Part shown: piece by piece, positions 34,054 to 41,935 of the stretch | How the letters are laid out: each line of letters begins with the position of its first letter | How positions within the stretch are numbered: position 1 is the stretch's first letter | Assembly: GCF_026342435.1 (NCBI RefSeq) | Contig: NZ_JAPEMT010000002.1 | Coordinates: 1,116,001 to 1,180,000 of the forward strand | Source: Streptomyces sp. NBC_00237 | Lineage (GTDB): Bacteria; Actinomycetota; Actinomycetes; Streptomycetales; Streptomycetaceae | Length of the DNA: 64,000 bases | Direction of reading: 5' to 3' | Program-made: the position numbers and the translations under genes | Notes under the pieces: model-generated | Databases searched by the model: none | The model's input: only the letters and a program-made list of their open reading frames with translations | What the model was told of the DNA's origin: nothing

Positions 34054-34070
34054 CATTTGCCCAGGTCAGA
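34054..34070. repeat. Inverted 17-bp end motif, right copy
   Basis: CATTTGCCCAGGTCAGA is the reverse complement, with two mismatches, of TCTGACCTGCACAAATG at 4428-4444. CAGGTCAG recurs at 34092-34099. Integrase arm-binding sites are one interpretation. Confidence 0.65.
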
Positions 34071-34114
34071 GGCTGATGGTCGAGCGTTCCTGCAGGTCAG
34101 CTGAGCGACTGCTC

Positions 34115-34129
34115 TCTTCCGGGACATCT
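34115..34129. other. attR-like core: second copy of the murA-like gene end
   Basis: TCTTCCGGGACATCT is followed by AG, giving the stop codon TAG in the same frame relation as the murA-like gene end. This is what the original chromosomal end of that gene would look like before the insertion. Confidence 0.75.
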
Positions 34130-34142
34130 AGGTCCCGGCGGA

Positions 34143-34180
34143 GGAGGCTCCCGCAGGCTCGTCAGGAGCTGGGAGCCTCC
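34143..34180. terminator. Stem-loop at the DUF4188 gene end, probably bidirectional
   Basis: GGAGGCTCCC and GGGAGCCTCC pair perfectly around an 18-base loop that contains the DUF4188 stop codon (34162-34164). It lies 14 bases beyond attR and may once have terminated the murA-like gene from the other side. Confidence 0.65.
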
Positions 34181-34740
34181 GCCTGGACGGGTTCGGCGGC
34201 CTCCTGGAGGCCGTCCGGCTCCGGGGAGCGGTGGGTGAGGCGGTCCTTGGCGGTGCGGCCCCGCCGCTCGACCGGGAGGACGCCGGTCGCCTCCGCGAGG
34301 CCGTACGGGGGCATGTAGGCGTAGATGGACTCGTAGGAGCCCTCGGGCGAGATGTACGACTCGTGCCAGAGGCCGACGTGACCCCGGACCTTGCCCGCCT
34401 TCTCCTTGCGGTTGATGTACTTCCACACCCGGTGGTGGAACATCTCGGGCGAGGCCGCGTAGCCGTAGAGCTTCTCCTTGGACTCCCAGTACTGGACCAC
34501 GTAGTACGTACGCGGGGAGCCGGTGAGCAGGACGTGACCGAGCAGGCCCTTGCTGCGGTCCTTCTTCAGTTCGCCCAGCATCCGGAACATCGACAGCATC
34601 ACGGGCAGCCAATGGTGCACCGCCCAGAAGTGGTTGATCCGCATGCCGATCAGCAGGACGACCGCGTCGCCCTCGACGGCCGCGGTGGTACGCCCCATGC
34701 TCACCTTGCCGGACATCTCGCCCACCCCTCGGTCGGTCAC
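34162..34740 (-). CDS. DUF4188 domain protein
   Basis: The 192-residue protein has a DUF4188 region at about 25-150 (VVLLIGMRINHFWAVHHW, YYVVQYWESKEKLYGYA, GLWHESYI), a fold related to small heme- or antibiotic-monooxygenase-like ferredoxin-fold proteins. Its function is not established. GTG 34740 follows GAGGGAAAA; ATG 34716 is an alternative. It is divergent from a MerR regulator whose palindrome covers the shared promoter, so it is the likely target. Confidence 0.75.
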   Translation of the reverse strand: MTDRGVGEMSGKVSMGRTTAAVEGDAVVLLIGMRINHFWAVHHWLPVMLSMFRMLGELKKDRSKGLLGHVLLTGSPRTYYVVQYWESKEKLYGYAASPEMFHHRVWKYINRKEKAGKVRGHVGLWHESYISPEGSYESIYAYMPPYGLAEATGVLPVERRGRTAKDRLTHRSPEPDGLQEAAEPVQAEAPSS

Positions 34741-34763
34741 TTTTCCCTCGGTTGGACAACACG

Positions 34764-34792
34764 ACTATCCAAGTCCCGCGTGGTTGGATAGT
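34764..34792. promoter_or_regulatory. MerR-type operator between DUF4188 and merR genes
   Basis: ACTATCCAA (34764-34772) and TTGGATAGT (34784-34792) are perfect complements separated by 11 bases, in a 78-bp divergent promoter region. The size and symmetry suit a MerR dimer acting on the DUF4188 promoter and its own. Confidence 0.7.
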
Positions 34793-34818
34793 GACACTCA
34801 CCAACGAGAGGTACAAGG

Positions 34819-35463
34819 GTGCGGCTGGCCGAATTGAGTGAGCGGAGCGGAGTCTCCCCCGCGACCATCAAGTACTACCTGCGGCAAGGGCTGTTGGCGC
34901 CCGGCGTCCGGGTCAGCGCGACCACCGCCGAGTACGACGAGAGCCACCTGCGACGGCTGCGGTTGATACGCGCCCTGCTCCAGGTCGGCAAGCTGCCGGT
35001 GGCGACGGCGCGCAAGGTGCTCGGACACGTCGACGACGCGTCCCTCGGCCGCACGATCCGGATGGGCGCCGCGCTCTGGGAGTTGCCGCACGGCCCCGAC
35101 CCGGACGACGACAAGGACGAGGCCACTGCGGCGGCCAAGGTCGAGGTCGACCGGCTACTGGAGGCGGTCGGCTGGAACACCGCCCGCGAGATAGGCGAAC
35201 TGTCGCCCGTACACCGGTCGTTGGTGGTGGCGGTGGCGGCGCTGATACGTCTGGGATACCGCTGGGACGCGGAACTCATGGCCCCGTACGCGGAGTTGAT
35301 GCACCAGGCCGCGCGACGCGATCTCGACTTCGTGGAGACGCACCCTTCGGAGGCGGAGAAGGTCGAGACCGCGGTCGCGGCGGCAATACTGTTCCAGCCG
35401 GTGCTGGAGGCACTGCACCGGCTGGCGCAGGAGGAGGAGTCGGCCCGCAGGTACGGGCTGTAG
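34819..35463 (+). CDS. MerR-family transcriptional regulator
   Basis: The 214-residue protein has an N-terminal MerR winged helix (LAELSERSGVSPATIKYYLRQGLL). An effector-like helical region with an Asp/Glu-rich hinge (DPDDDKDEA) follows. It lacks an obvious metal-binding cysteine set. GTG 34819 follows GAGAGG. It probably senses a small molecule and controls the divergent DUF4188 gene. Confidence 0.87.
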   Translation: MRLAELSERSGVSPATIKYYLRQGLLAPGVRVSATTAEYDESHLRRLRLIRALLQVGKLPVATARKVLGHVDDASLGRTIRMGAALWELPHGPDPDDDKDEATAAAKVEVDRLLEAVGWNTAREIGELSPVHRSLVVAVAALIRLGYRWDAELMAPYAELMHQAARRDLDFVETHPSEAEKVETAVAAAILFQPVLEALHRLAQEEESARRYGL

Positions 35464-35614
35464 GAGCACGGGAGGAGCGGGGCGGGACCCGGCCGTCATC
35501 TGCCGCCCCGCGAGAAGGACGGGTGGCTGCCCGTCGGGCTCCCTGGGACCGGGCCCATGTCACCGCGAAGTGGGGCACTCCCGCTTGTCGCCGTCAGTTT
35601 CCGCACCACCTTGA

Positions 35615-36040
35615 TCAGCCGAGACCGGCTTCCGCGACGCGACGCAGGAGCGCGTGCAGGGTGTCGCGCTCGGCCGGGGCCAGCGGGGCGAGCAGGTCAT
35701 CGGTGACGCGCTCACCTGCGGCTTCGGTGCTCTTCAGGAACTCCCGGCCCGCTTCGGCGAGGACCACGACACGGCTGCGGCGATCCCCCGGGGCGGGGCG
35801 GCGTTCGGCGAGGCCGAGGCGTTCGAGATCGTCGACGAGGCCGACGATGGCGCTCGGGTCGTAGCCGAGGCGGGCGCTCAGCTCGCGCTGGAGCGCGCCC
35901 TCGGAACCGGCGAGGAAGCGGAGCAGCGCGTAGTGGCGCAGGCGCAGGCCGGACTCCTGGAGCGAGGTGTTGAAGAGCTGGCCGGAGCGCAGGCCGAGGC
36001 GGTAGAGGAGGTAGCCGGTGTCGGCGTGCAGGCCGAGCAT
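35615..36040 (-). CDS. MarR-family transcriptional regulator
   Basis: The protein is 141 residues from ATG 36040, chosen because AGGAG lies 6 bases upstream and the size is typical. The frame stays open to 36181, but that longer form would start inside the operator. Core motifs are LRLRHYALLRFLAG, ELSARLGYDPSAIVGLVDDLERLGLAERR (recognition helix and start of wing) and DRRSRVVVLAEAG. It is divergent from the SDR-ligase cluster and probably represses it until a CoA ester or aromatic acid binds, like other MarR proteins of this context. Confidence 0.85.
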   Translation of the reverse strand: MLGLHADTGYLLYRLGLRSGQLFNTSLQESGLRLRHYALLRFLAGSEGALQRELSARLGYDPSAIVGLVDDLERLGLAERRPAPGDRRSRVVVLAEAGREFLKSTEAAGERVTDDLLAPLAPAERDTLHALLRRVAEAGLG

Positions 36041-36161
36041 CCAGGGCTCCTGCGCGTCGATGGACTCTTCGGGCGAGGGCGTGCCGGGCTTGCTGATGGC
36101 GGGCTCCCTGGTCGGCGCGTACGGGGTACGGCCCACAGCATGACGCAGATCGAATGTTCCA

Positions 36162-36197
36162 ACAACCATTGACGTCAACAATGATTGTCCTTAGCTT
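36162..36197. promoter_or_regulatory. MarR operator overlapping the promoter of the SDR operon
   Basis: ACAACCATTG-ACGTCAA-CAATGATTGT is a 10-bp inverted repeat with one mismatch, with TTGACGTCAA at its centre. TTGACG (36169-36174) and TAGCTT (36192-36197) with a 17-base spacer form a good promoter for the SDR gene; the operator covers its -35. Confidence 0.7.
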
Positions 36198-36271
36198 CGA
36201 TTCAGGCAGTGCGGCCGGAACCCGCATCCCCGGCTCCTCCTCCAACTCACCCTCTGCGTAAGGACACTTCT

Positions 36272-37261
36272 GTGCCTTCTCCCGAGCTGACCGGCACGGT
36301 CGATCTGACCGGCAAAGTCGATCTGACCGGCAAAGTCGCCGTCGTCACCGGCAGCGGACGCGGCCTCGGACTCGCCTACGCCCGGGCGCTCGCCGCCGCC
36401 GGTGCGTACGTCGTCGTCAACGACCTGGACGAGGCCGTCGCCGAACAGGCCGTCAGGACGATCCGCGAGGCGGGCGGCACCGCGGTCGCCGAGGTGGTGG
36501 CCGTGGGCACGACCGAGGCGGCGGAGCGCCTGGTGGCGCGGGCGGTTTCCGCGTTCGGCCGCCTGGACGTGCTGGTCACCAATGCGGGCGTACTGCGCGA
36601 CAAGGTGCTGTGGAAGATGTCCGACGAGGACTTCGACACCGTCATCGGCGTGCATCTGCGCGGCACTTTCGCCTGCGCGCGGGCCGCCGCCGTACGGATG
36701 CGGGAACAGGGCGAGGGCGGCAGTCTGATCCTGGTCGGCTCCCCCGCCGGTCAGCGCGGCAACTTCGGCCAGACCAACTACGCCGCCGCCAAGGCCGGTG
36801 TCGCGGCGATGGCCCGCACCTGGTCGATGGAGCTGGGCCGGGCGAAGATCACCGTCAACGCGATCGTGCCGGTGGCGGCCACCGCGATGACCGAGACCAT
36901 CCCGGCCTTCGCCCCGTACGTCGAGGCGCTGCGCGGCGGCGAACCGCTGCCGGACTTCCTGCGCAAGGGCGAGGGCTTCGGCACCGCCGAGGACTGCGCG
37001 GCGCTCGTGCCCTTCCTCGCGTCGGAGGCGGCGCGCGGGGTCACCGGCCAGTGCATCGGCATCGGTGGCGACAGGCTGGCGCTGTGGTCGCACCCGCAGG
37101 AGGTGTCGGTCGCCTACGCGGACGGCGGCTGGAGCCCGGAGACGATCGCCGCTTCCTGGCACACGTCGGTGGGCGCCGAACCGCAGACCGTCGGCATCCC
37201 GGCCCCGACGATCCCGTCGAGCCCGTCGATCCCGACAACCCCGTCGAGCCCGGAGGCGTGA
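36272..37261 (+). CDS. SDR-family dehydrogenase (3-hydroxyacyl-CoA/3-oxoacyl reductase type)
   Basis: The 329-residue SDR has VTGSGRGLGLAYARALA, NAG, catalytic Tyr-x-x-x-Lys in TNYAAAKAGV and a long C-terminus with Pro/Ser repeats (IPSSPSIPTTPSSP). The N-terminus contains DLTGKV twice from an exact 18-bp tandem duplication (36302-36337). GTG 36272 follows AAGGA. In the cluster with a ligase and MaoC hydratase it probably oxidises a 3-hydroxyacyl-CoA. Confidence 0.85.
   Translation: MPSPELTGTVDLTGKVDLTGKVAVVTGSGRGLGLAYARALAAAGAYVVVNDLDEAVAEQAVRTIREAGGTAVAEVVAVGTTEAAERLVARAVSAFGRLDVLVTNAGVLRDKVLWKMSDEDFDTVIGVHLRGTFACARAAAVRMREQGEGGSLILVGSPAGQRGNFGQTNYAAAKAGVAAMARTWSMELGRAKITVNAIVPVAATAMTETIPAFAPYVEALRGGEPLPDFLRKGEGFGTAEDCAALVPFLASEAARGVTGQCIGIGGDRLALWSHPQEVSVAYADGGWSPETIAASWHTSVGAEPQTVGIPAPTIPSSPSIPTTPSSPEA
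36302..36337 (+). repeat. 18-bp exact tandem duplication inside the SDR gene
   Basis: GATCTGACCGGCAAAGTC occurs twice without gap, adding DLTGKV just before the cofactor-binding strand. Confidence 0.9.
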
Positions 37262-37265
37262 CCCC

Positions 37266-38201
37266 GTGAGCACGACGAACGCAACACCCGCGACGACCGC
37301 AGCACCCGCGATGAACGTCGCCGACCTCGTCGCCGTCGACGTCCACACCCACGCCGAGGTCTCCGCCCAGGGCAACGCCTCCCTCGGCGACGACCTGGCC
37401 GACGCCTCCAGCGCCTACTTCAAGCTGGAGGGCCGCAACCGCAAGCCCACGCTCCCCGAGATCGCCGCGTACTACCGCGAGCGGCGCATGGCCGCCGTGG
37501 TGTTCACCGTCGACGCCGAGCACGCCACCGGCACCGCACCCGTCCCCAACGACGAGGTCGCCGAGGCCGCCGCCGCCAACGCGGACGTGTTGATCCCGTT
37601 CGCCTCGATCGACCCGTTCCGGGGCAGGGCGGGGGTGCGGCAGGCACGCCGCCTGGTGGAGGAGTACGGCGTCAGGGGCTTCAAGTTCCACCCGAACATC
37701 CAGGGCTTCTTCCCCGACGACCGCCTCGCCTACGGCCTGTACGAGGTGATCGAGGAAGCCGGTGCCGTCGCGCTCTTCCACACCGGGCAGACCGGCATCG
37801 GGGCCGGGGTGCCGGGCGGCGGAGGTATTCGGCTGAAGTACTCCAACCCGATGCACGTCGACGACGTCGCCGCCGACTTCCCGCACTTGAAGATCATCCT
37901 GGCTCATCCCTCCTTCCCCTGGCAGGACGAGGCCCTCGCGGTCGCCACCCACAAACCGGGCGTCCACATCGACCTGTCCGGCTGGTCGCCGAAGTACTTC
38001 CCGCCGCAGCTCGTCCAGTACGCCAACACCCTCCTCCAGGACAAGGTCCTGTTCGGCTCCGACTATCCGGTCCTCACCCCGGACCGCTGGCTCGCCGACT
38101 TCGACAAGCTGGGCATCAAGGACGAGGTCCGTCCGAAGATCCTGAAGGAGAACGCCGTCCGGCTGCTCGGCCTCGGCTCCCAGCCGCCCGCCTCCCCGTG
38201 A
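37266..38201 (+). CDS. Amidohydrolase-family (COG2159) decarboxylase/hydrolase
   Basis: The 311-residue TIM-barrel metalloenzyme has VDVHTHAEV (HxH metal site), GFKFHPN, LAHPSFPW (His) and LFGSDYPVL (Asp). COG2159 members include resorcylate- and isoorotate-type decarboxylases as well as hydrolases. The neighbouring CoA-ligase and hydratase suggest a role in breakdown of an aromatic or alpha,beta-unsaturated acid. GTG 37266 starts 4 bases after the SDR stop. Confidence 0.85.
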   Translation: MSTTNATPATTAAPAMNVADLVAVDVHTHAEVSAQGNASLGDDLADASSAYFKLEGRNRKPTLPEIAAYYRERRMAAVVFTVDAEHATGTAPVPNDEVAEAAAANADVLIPFASIDPFRGRAGVRQARRLVEEYGVRGFKFHPNIQGFFPDDRLAYGLYEVIEEAGAVALFHTGQTGIGAGVPGGGGIRLKYSNPMHVDDVAADFPHLKIILAHPSFPWQDEALAVATHKPGVHIDLSGWSPKYFPPQLVQYANTLLQDKVLFGSDYPVLTPDRWLADFDKLGIKDEVRPKILKENAVRLLGLGSQPPASP

Positions 38202-38229
38202 TCCGCCACCTCCGAAGGGGCACGCAACG

Positions 38230-39735
38230 ATGCGCAACGAGGGAATCGGGTCCTGGCCCGCACGCCGCGCCCGCAAGACCCCGCACCGCACCGCACTGAT
38301 CCACCAACTCGCCGACCGGCAGCACGCGTTCAGCTACGCCGATCTCCACGACCGCAGCACCCGCCTCGCGCACGTCCTGCGCGCCCGGGGCGTCCGGCGC
38401 GGCGACCGGATCGCTCATCTCGGCCCCAATCACCCCTCCTTCCTGGAGACCCTCTTCGCCTCCGGTCTCCTCGGCGCCGTCTTCGTTCCTCTCAACACCC
38501 GGCTGGCGATGCCCGAGATCGCCTACCAGCTCGCGGATTCGGGAGCCCGCATCCTGATCCACCACCCCAGTGTGCCCGGCACCACTGACAACGGCCCCAC
38601 AACCGCCCCTGACCTGCTGGAAGTCGGCCAGGACTATGAACGGGCGCTGGCCGAAGCCCCGTCCGACCCCATTGACGAGCCGGTCTCCCCGGACGATGTC
38701 TGCATCATCATGTACACCTCGGGCACCACCGGCCGTCCCAAGGGCGCCATGCTCACCCACGCCAACCTCGTCTGGAACGCGGTCAACGTCCTGGTCGACC
38801 AGGACCTCCGTGCCGACGAACGCGCCCTGGTCTCCGCCCCGCTCTTCCACACCGCCGGGCTCAACATGCTGACCCTGCCGGTGCTCCTCAAGGGCGGCAC
38901 CTGCGTCCTCGTCGAGTCCTTCGCCCCGGAGACCACCTTCGACCTGATCGAGGAACACCGCATCACCTTCATGTTCGGCGTTCCCACCATGTACGAGCGG
39001 ATGGCCGGCCACCCCCGCTGGCCCACCGCCGACCTCTCCTCGATGCGGCACCTGAACTGCGGCGGCGCCCCGGTGCCGACCGGCCTCATCGAGACGTACC
39101 AGCGCCGTGGTCTCACCTTCCAGCAGGGTTACGGGATGACGGAGGCCGCGCCGGGCACGCTCTTCCTCGACGCCGAGCACTCCGTCGAGAAGGCGGGCTC
39201 GGCGGGCGTGCCGCACTTCTTCAGCGACGTCGCCGTCGTCGGGCCCGACCTCGCGCCGGTGGCCGCCGGGGAGACCGGCGAGGTCCAGGTGCGCGGGCCG
39301 CACGTGATGCCGGGCTACTGGGGGCTGCCCGCCGAGAGCGCCGAGGCGTTCCGCGACGGATGGTTCCGTACCGGAGACATGGCACGGGTGGACGCGGACG
39401 GCTTCGTCACCATCGTCGACCGCCTCAAGGACATGATCATCTCGGGCGGCGAGAACGTGTACCCCGCCGAGGTCGAAGACGCCCTGCTCAGCCATCCGGA
39501 CGTCGTGGAGTGCGCCGTCATCGGCGTGCGCGACGCGCGGTGGGGCGAGGTGCCACGCGCGGTCGTCGTCGTACGGGAGGGCGCGACGGCGGAACCCGGG
39601 GAGATCCTCGCGTCGCTGGACGGCCGACTCGCCAAGTACAAGATCCCCAAGTCCCTGGTGGTGGCCCGCGAACTGCCGCGCACCGCCTCGGGAAAGCTCG
39701 TCAAACCCCGCGTACGCGCCTTGTACGGCGCGTAA
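38230..39735 (+). CDS. Acyl-CoA synthetase, feruloyl-CoA-synthetase-like
   Basis: The 501-residue AMP-forming ligase has IIMYTSGTTGRPKGAM, YGMTEAAPG, WFRTGDMARVDADGF and the hinge DRLKDMIISGGENVYP, ending with catalytic Lys in TASGKLVKPRV. Its opening MRNEGIGSWPARRARKTPH closely resembles the feruloyl-CoA synthetase reported from Streptomyces. Hydroxycinnamates are therefore plausible substrates, with fatty or other aromatic acids as alternatives. Confidence 0.88.
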   Translation: MRNEGIGSWPARRARKTPHRTALIHQLADRQHAFSYADLHDRSTRLAHVLRARGVRRGDRIAHLGPNHPSFLETLFASGLLGAVFVPLNTRLAMPEIAYQLADSGARILIHHPSVPGTTDNGPTTAPDLLEVGQDYERALAEAPSDPIDEPVSPDDVCIIMYTSGTTGRPKGAMLTHANLVWNAVNVLVDQDLRADERALVSAPLFHTAGLNMLTLPVLLKGGTCVLVESFAPETTFDLIEEHRITFMFGVPTMYERMAGHPRWPTADLSSMRHLNCGGAPVPTGLIETYQRRGLTFQQGYGMTEAAPGTLFLDAEHSVEKAGSAGVPHFFSDVAVVGPDLAPVAAGETGEVQVRGPHVMPGYWGLPAESAEAFRDGWFRTGDMARVDADGFVTIVDRLKDMIISGGENVYPAEVEDALLSHPDVVECAVIGVRDARWGEVPRAVVVVREGATAEPGEILASLDGRLAKYKIPKSLVVARELPRTASGKLVKPRVRALYGA

Positions 39736-39777
39736 CGCCCCATATCACCCTGAACTTTAAGAAAGAGGAAGAATTCC

Positions 39778-40236
39778 ATGACCACCATCACCGTTGACGG
39801 CCTGGACGAACTCAAGAAGCTGGCGGGCACCGAGCTGGGCATCAGCGACTGGATCAGCGTCTCGCAGGAGCGGATCGACGGCTTCGCGGACGCGACCGGC
39901 GACCACCAGTGGATCCACACCGACCCGGAGCGCGCGAAGGACGGTCCGTTCGGCGCGCCGATCGCGCACGGGTACCTCACGCTCTCCCTCTTCATCCCGC
40001 TGTTCACCGAGCTGCTCGACGTGCGGGGTGTCACCACGAAGGTCAACTACGGCCTGAACAAGGTGCGTTTCCCCGCGCCCGTGAAGGTGGACTCCCGGCT
40101 GCGACTGTCCGCCACGCTGGCCGACGTGACGGACGTGGCGGGCGGGGTGCAGATCACCGTGGCCGGGACGATCGAGATCGACGGGTCGGCGAAGCCCGCG
40201 TGCGTGCTGGAGAGTGTGACGCGGCTGTACGTCTGA
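39778..40236 (+). CDS. MaoC-family (R)-specific enoyl-CoA hydratase
   Basis: The 152-residue single hot-dog protein has the hydratase-2 motif ADATGDHQWIHTDPERA (catalytic Asp and His) and APIAHGYLTLSL. It hydrates an enoyl-CoA produced downstream of the ligase. AAAGAGGAAG precedes ATG 39778, an unusually A-rich leader for this genome. Last gene of the MarR-controlled cluster. Confidence 0.9.
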   Translation: MTTITVDGLDELKKLAGTELGISDWISVSQERIDGFADATGDHQWIHTDPERAKDGPFGAPIAHGYLTLSLFIPLFTELLDVRGVTTKVNYGLNKVRFPAPVKVDSRLRLSATLADVTDVAGGVQITVAGTIEIDGSAKPACVLESVTRLYV

Positions 40237-40257
40237 GGCTGACGGTCCGCACGGCGG

Positions 40258-40317
40258 CTGATCGCCGAGGAAGGTGAGCGTCAACGACTGCGGGCGCAGG
40301 GCTTCTTCGATGGTCAC
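40258..40317 (-). pseudogene. PaaX-type regulator, N-terminal remnant
   Basis: From GTG 40317 the minus strand reads VTIEEALRPQSLTLTFLGD, which resembles the opening of PaaX repressors (PRSLxLTLxGD). The rest is missing; downstream sequence runs into the MaoC gene on the other strand. A short relic is likely, but 20 residues is little evidence. Confidence 0.4.
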
Positions 40318-40432
40318 GCCACCACCGTGACCGTCCGTCAGCAGCCACCGACCGACGGCAATACGGTGCAAACCACCCGGAGACGGTCATCGAGCTTGCG
40401 TTCGAGGGTGGTTCGCGTGGTGGGATGCTCCG

Positions 40433-41728
40433 ATGCGACCCCCCACACGCATGACCGCTCATCCCGACCATCCCCACGAATCACCTCACGAACCGTACGA
40501 AGACCAGACCCGCGGCGACCACCCCCACGAACGCCGCCCCCGCAATCCGTACGACGAGCTGGCCAGCCTCGCTCCTCCCGAGCCGGACTACGCCGCCTAC
40601 GAGCCCGACGAACGCCTGCTCGGACTCGGCCTGAAGTCGGACGACGACGAGGACGACGACCAGTGGCAGCCGCCGAACCACCGCGGACGCAGTCGCCTCG
40701 GCGCGATACCCGTGGTCTTCAAGGTGGCCGCGACCATGCTGGTCGTGTGCGCGTTCCTGCTGCTCAGCGACCGTTTCGCAGTGATGTACGCCCAGGACAA
40801 GGCCGAGGAGAAGCTCAAGGAGACCCTGCACCTGGCGACCAGGCCGGAGGTCGACATCCACGGCTTCCCCTTCCTCACCCAGGTCTTCGACAAGCGCCTC
40901 GACCGGGTCGACGTGGCGGTTCCCGACGTGGCCGCCGACCGGGTGTCGATCGCCGAGGTACGGGCGACCGCGCGCGACATCAGCATCGTCGGCTCGCTGC
41001 CGACCTCCATCCAGGGCGCGGTCATCGGCAGTGTGGACGGTGACGTCCTGCTCTCCTTCGACGACCTGAACCGTGAACTCGGTTCGTCCCAGGCCAAGTT
41101 CAAGAAGGACGGCGAGAACCGCATCAAGGTGACCGGCGAACTGCCGATCGCCGGTACGAAGGTGCTGATCGGCGCGGAGGCGCACATCAGGCGCGACGGC
41201 GACCAGGCGGTGTCGACCACCATCGACCACATGCGTGTCGACATTCCCGGCCTGATCACCTACCGGCCCGGCAAGGACCGCGCCACCTCGGGTCTGCGGC
41301 TCCACCCGGAGGCGGCGGCCCGTCTCGCCAAGGAGGGGGCGAAGATCAAGTCCCTGCTCTCGGTGCCCTCGGTGGTGGAGCGGATCGGCGTGCCGAAGGA
41401 GTGGGTGCGGAAGGCCCTGAGCAGCGAGGAGGAGCTGCACCGGCTGACCGGTTCGCCCACGTTCGTGCGGCAGTTGATGAGCCTCAACCTGGTGGACGTG
41501 GTGATCGACCACCCGTGGCTGCTGAAGAAGGTGGGCATCGACCCGAAGATGATCGCCTCGCTGCTGGCGATGCGTCCGCCGGAGCTGTCCGAGAAGCTGT
41601 CGATGTCGTTCCGGCTACCGAAGACGCCGGGCGAGCTGCGGCTGCGGGAGATCAAGGTGGAGCCGGAGGGCATCCGGGCGGGCCTGAACGGGACCGGGCT
41701 GACGTTCGGGGACGTGGCGGCCAAGTAG
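40433..41728 (+). CDS. DUF2993 (LmeA-like) membrane-anchored protein
   Basis: The 431-residue protein has a charged, His/Pro/Asp-rich cytoplasmic N-terminus (1-88, including DDDEDDD), one transmembrane helix (about 92-112, VFKVAATMLVVCAFLLLSD) and a large extracytoplasmic DUF2993 domain. The mycobacterial relative LmeA is involved in lipoglycan synthesis; the role in Streptomyces is unknown. A second start (ATG 40451) is possible. Confidence 0.83.
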   Translation: MRPPTRMTAHPDHPHESPHEPYEDQTRGDHPHERRPRNPYDELASLAPPEPDYAAYEPDERLLGLGLKSDDDEDDDQWQPPNHRGRSRLGAIPVVFKVAATMLVVCAFLLLSDRFAVMYAQDKAEEKLKETLHLATRPEVDIHGFPFLTQVFDKRLDRVDVAVPDVAADRVSIAEVRATARDISIVGSLPTSIQGAVIGSVDGDVLLSFDDLNRELGSSQAKFKKDGENRIKVTGELPIAGTKVLIGAEAHIRRDGDQAVSTTIDHMRVDIPGLITYRPGKDRATSGLRLHPEAAARLAKEGAKIKSLLSVPSVVERIGVPKEWVRKALSSEEELHRLTGSPTFVRQLMSLNLVDVVIDHPWLLKKVGIDPKMIASLLAMRPPELSEKLSMSFRLPKTPGELRLREIKVEPEGIRAGLNGTGLTFGDVAAK

Positions 41729-41760
41729 TCCCAGCAGTCCCCGTAGTCCCAGCGGATCCC

Positions 41761-41786
41761 GGGCCGGGTGCGGCGGCACCCGGCCC
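41761..41786 (+). terminator. GC-rich stem-loop terminator after the DUF2993 gene
   Basis: GGGCCGGGTG (41761-41770) and CACCCGGCCC (41777-41786) pair perfectly around a 6-base loop, 32 bases after the stop. Confidence 0.85.
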
Positions 41787-41867
41787 TTCGCGCTCTTCCG
41801 GGGCGCGCGTTCCCGGGCGGGTCGCCGTAGGGCGCCTCGACCCGGCACTACCCGGGCCCGGGGGCAC

Positions 41868-41897
41868 TCGACACCATAGTGCAATTTCACATATTAC
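41868..41897 (+). promoter_or_regulatory. Promoter of the S9 peptidase with shared protease motif in the spacer
   Basis: TCGACA (41868-41873) and TATTAC (41892-41897) are 18 bases apart. The spacer contains AGTGCAATTTCACA, continuing to T at 41892. The same 15-mer lies, inverted, in the collagenase/aminopeptidase promoter at 46526-46540. Confidence 0.65.
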
Positions 41898-41935
41898 AGC
41901 TTGACCCGGGCAGCCGCTCCGGAGACGATCGGTCC

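Larger units (their letters stand above)
4380..34129. mobile_element. Candidate catabolic genomic island (29.7 kb) inserted at the murA-like gene
   Basis: The segment is bounded by the 15-bp direct repeats at 4380 and 34115. Just inside each end lie copies of an 11-bp tandem CTGGGACTTTY motif (4473-4493 and 33992-34012, same orientation) and an inverted 17-mer with 15 matches (TCTGACCTGCACAAATG at 4428; CATTTGCCCAGGTCAGA at 34054). These resemble integrase core and arm sites. Nearly all genes inside form one catabolic system with a shared operator motif. No integrase, excisionase, relaxase or replication gene is present, so the element would be an orphan or one mobilisable only in trans. Beyond attR comes a terminator and a convergent gene, consistent with the original murA downstream region. 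Confidence 0.7.
33560..34161. other. Island right end: operator and arm-like sites, no gene
   Basis: About 600 bases without a supported gene. They hold the palindrome at 33831, the tandem CTGGGACTTT at 33992-34012, the 17-mer CATTTGCCCAGGTCAGA at 34054, another CAGGTCAG at 34092 and the repeat core at 34115. Reading frames here lack ribosome sites. Confidence 0.6.

Noticed and set aside
33560..34161. Small frames in the right island end
   Set aside because: No ribosome sites and no recognisable protein similarity; overlapping frames on both strands behave like non-coding DNA.
36041..36181. Extended MarR start at 36181 or 36169
   Set aside because: It would start inside the operator and upstream of any promoter; ATG 36040 has a good ribosome site and gives a normal MarR length.
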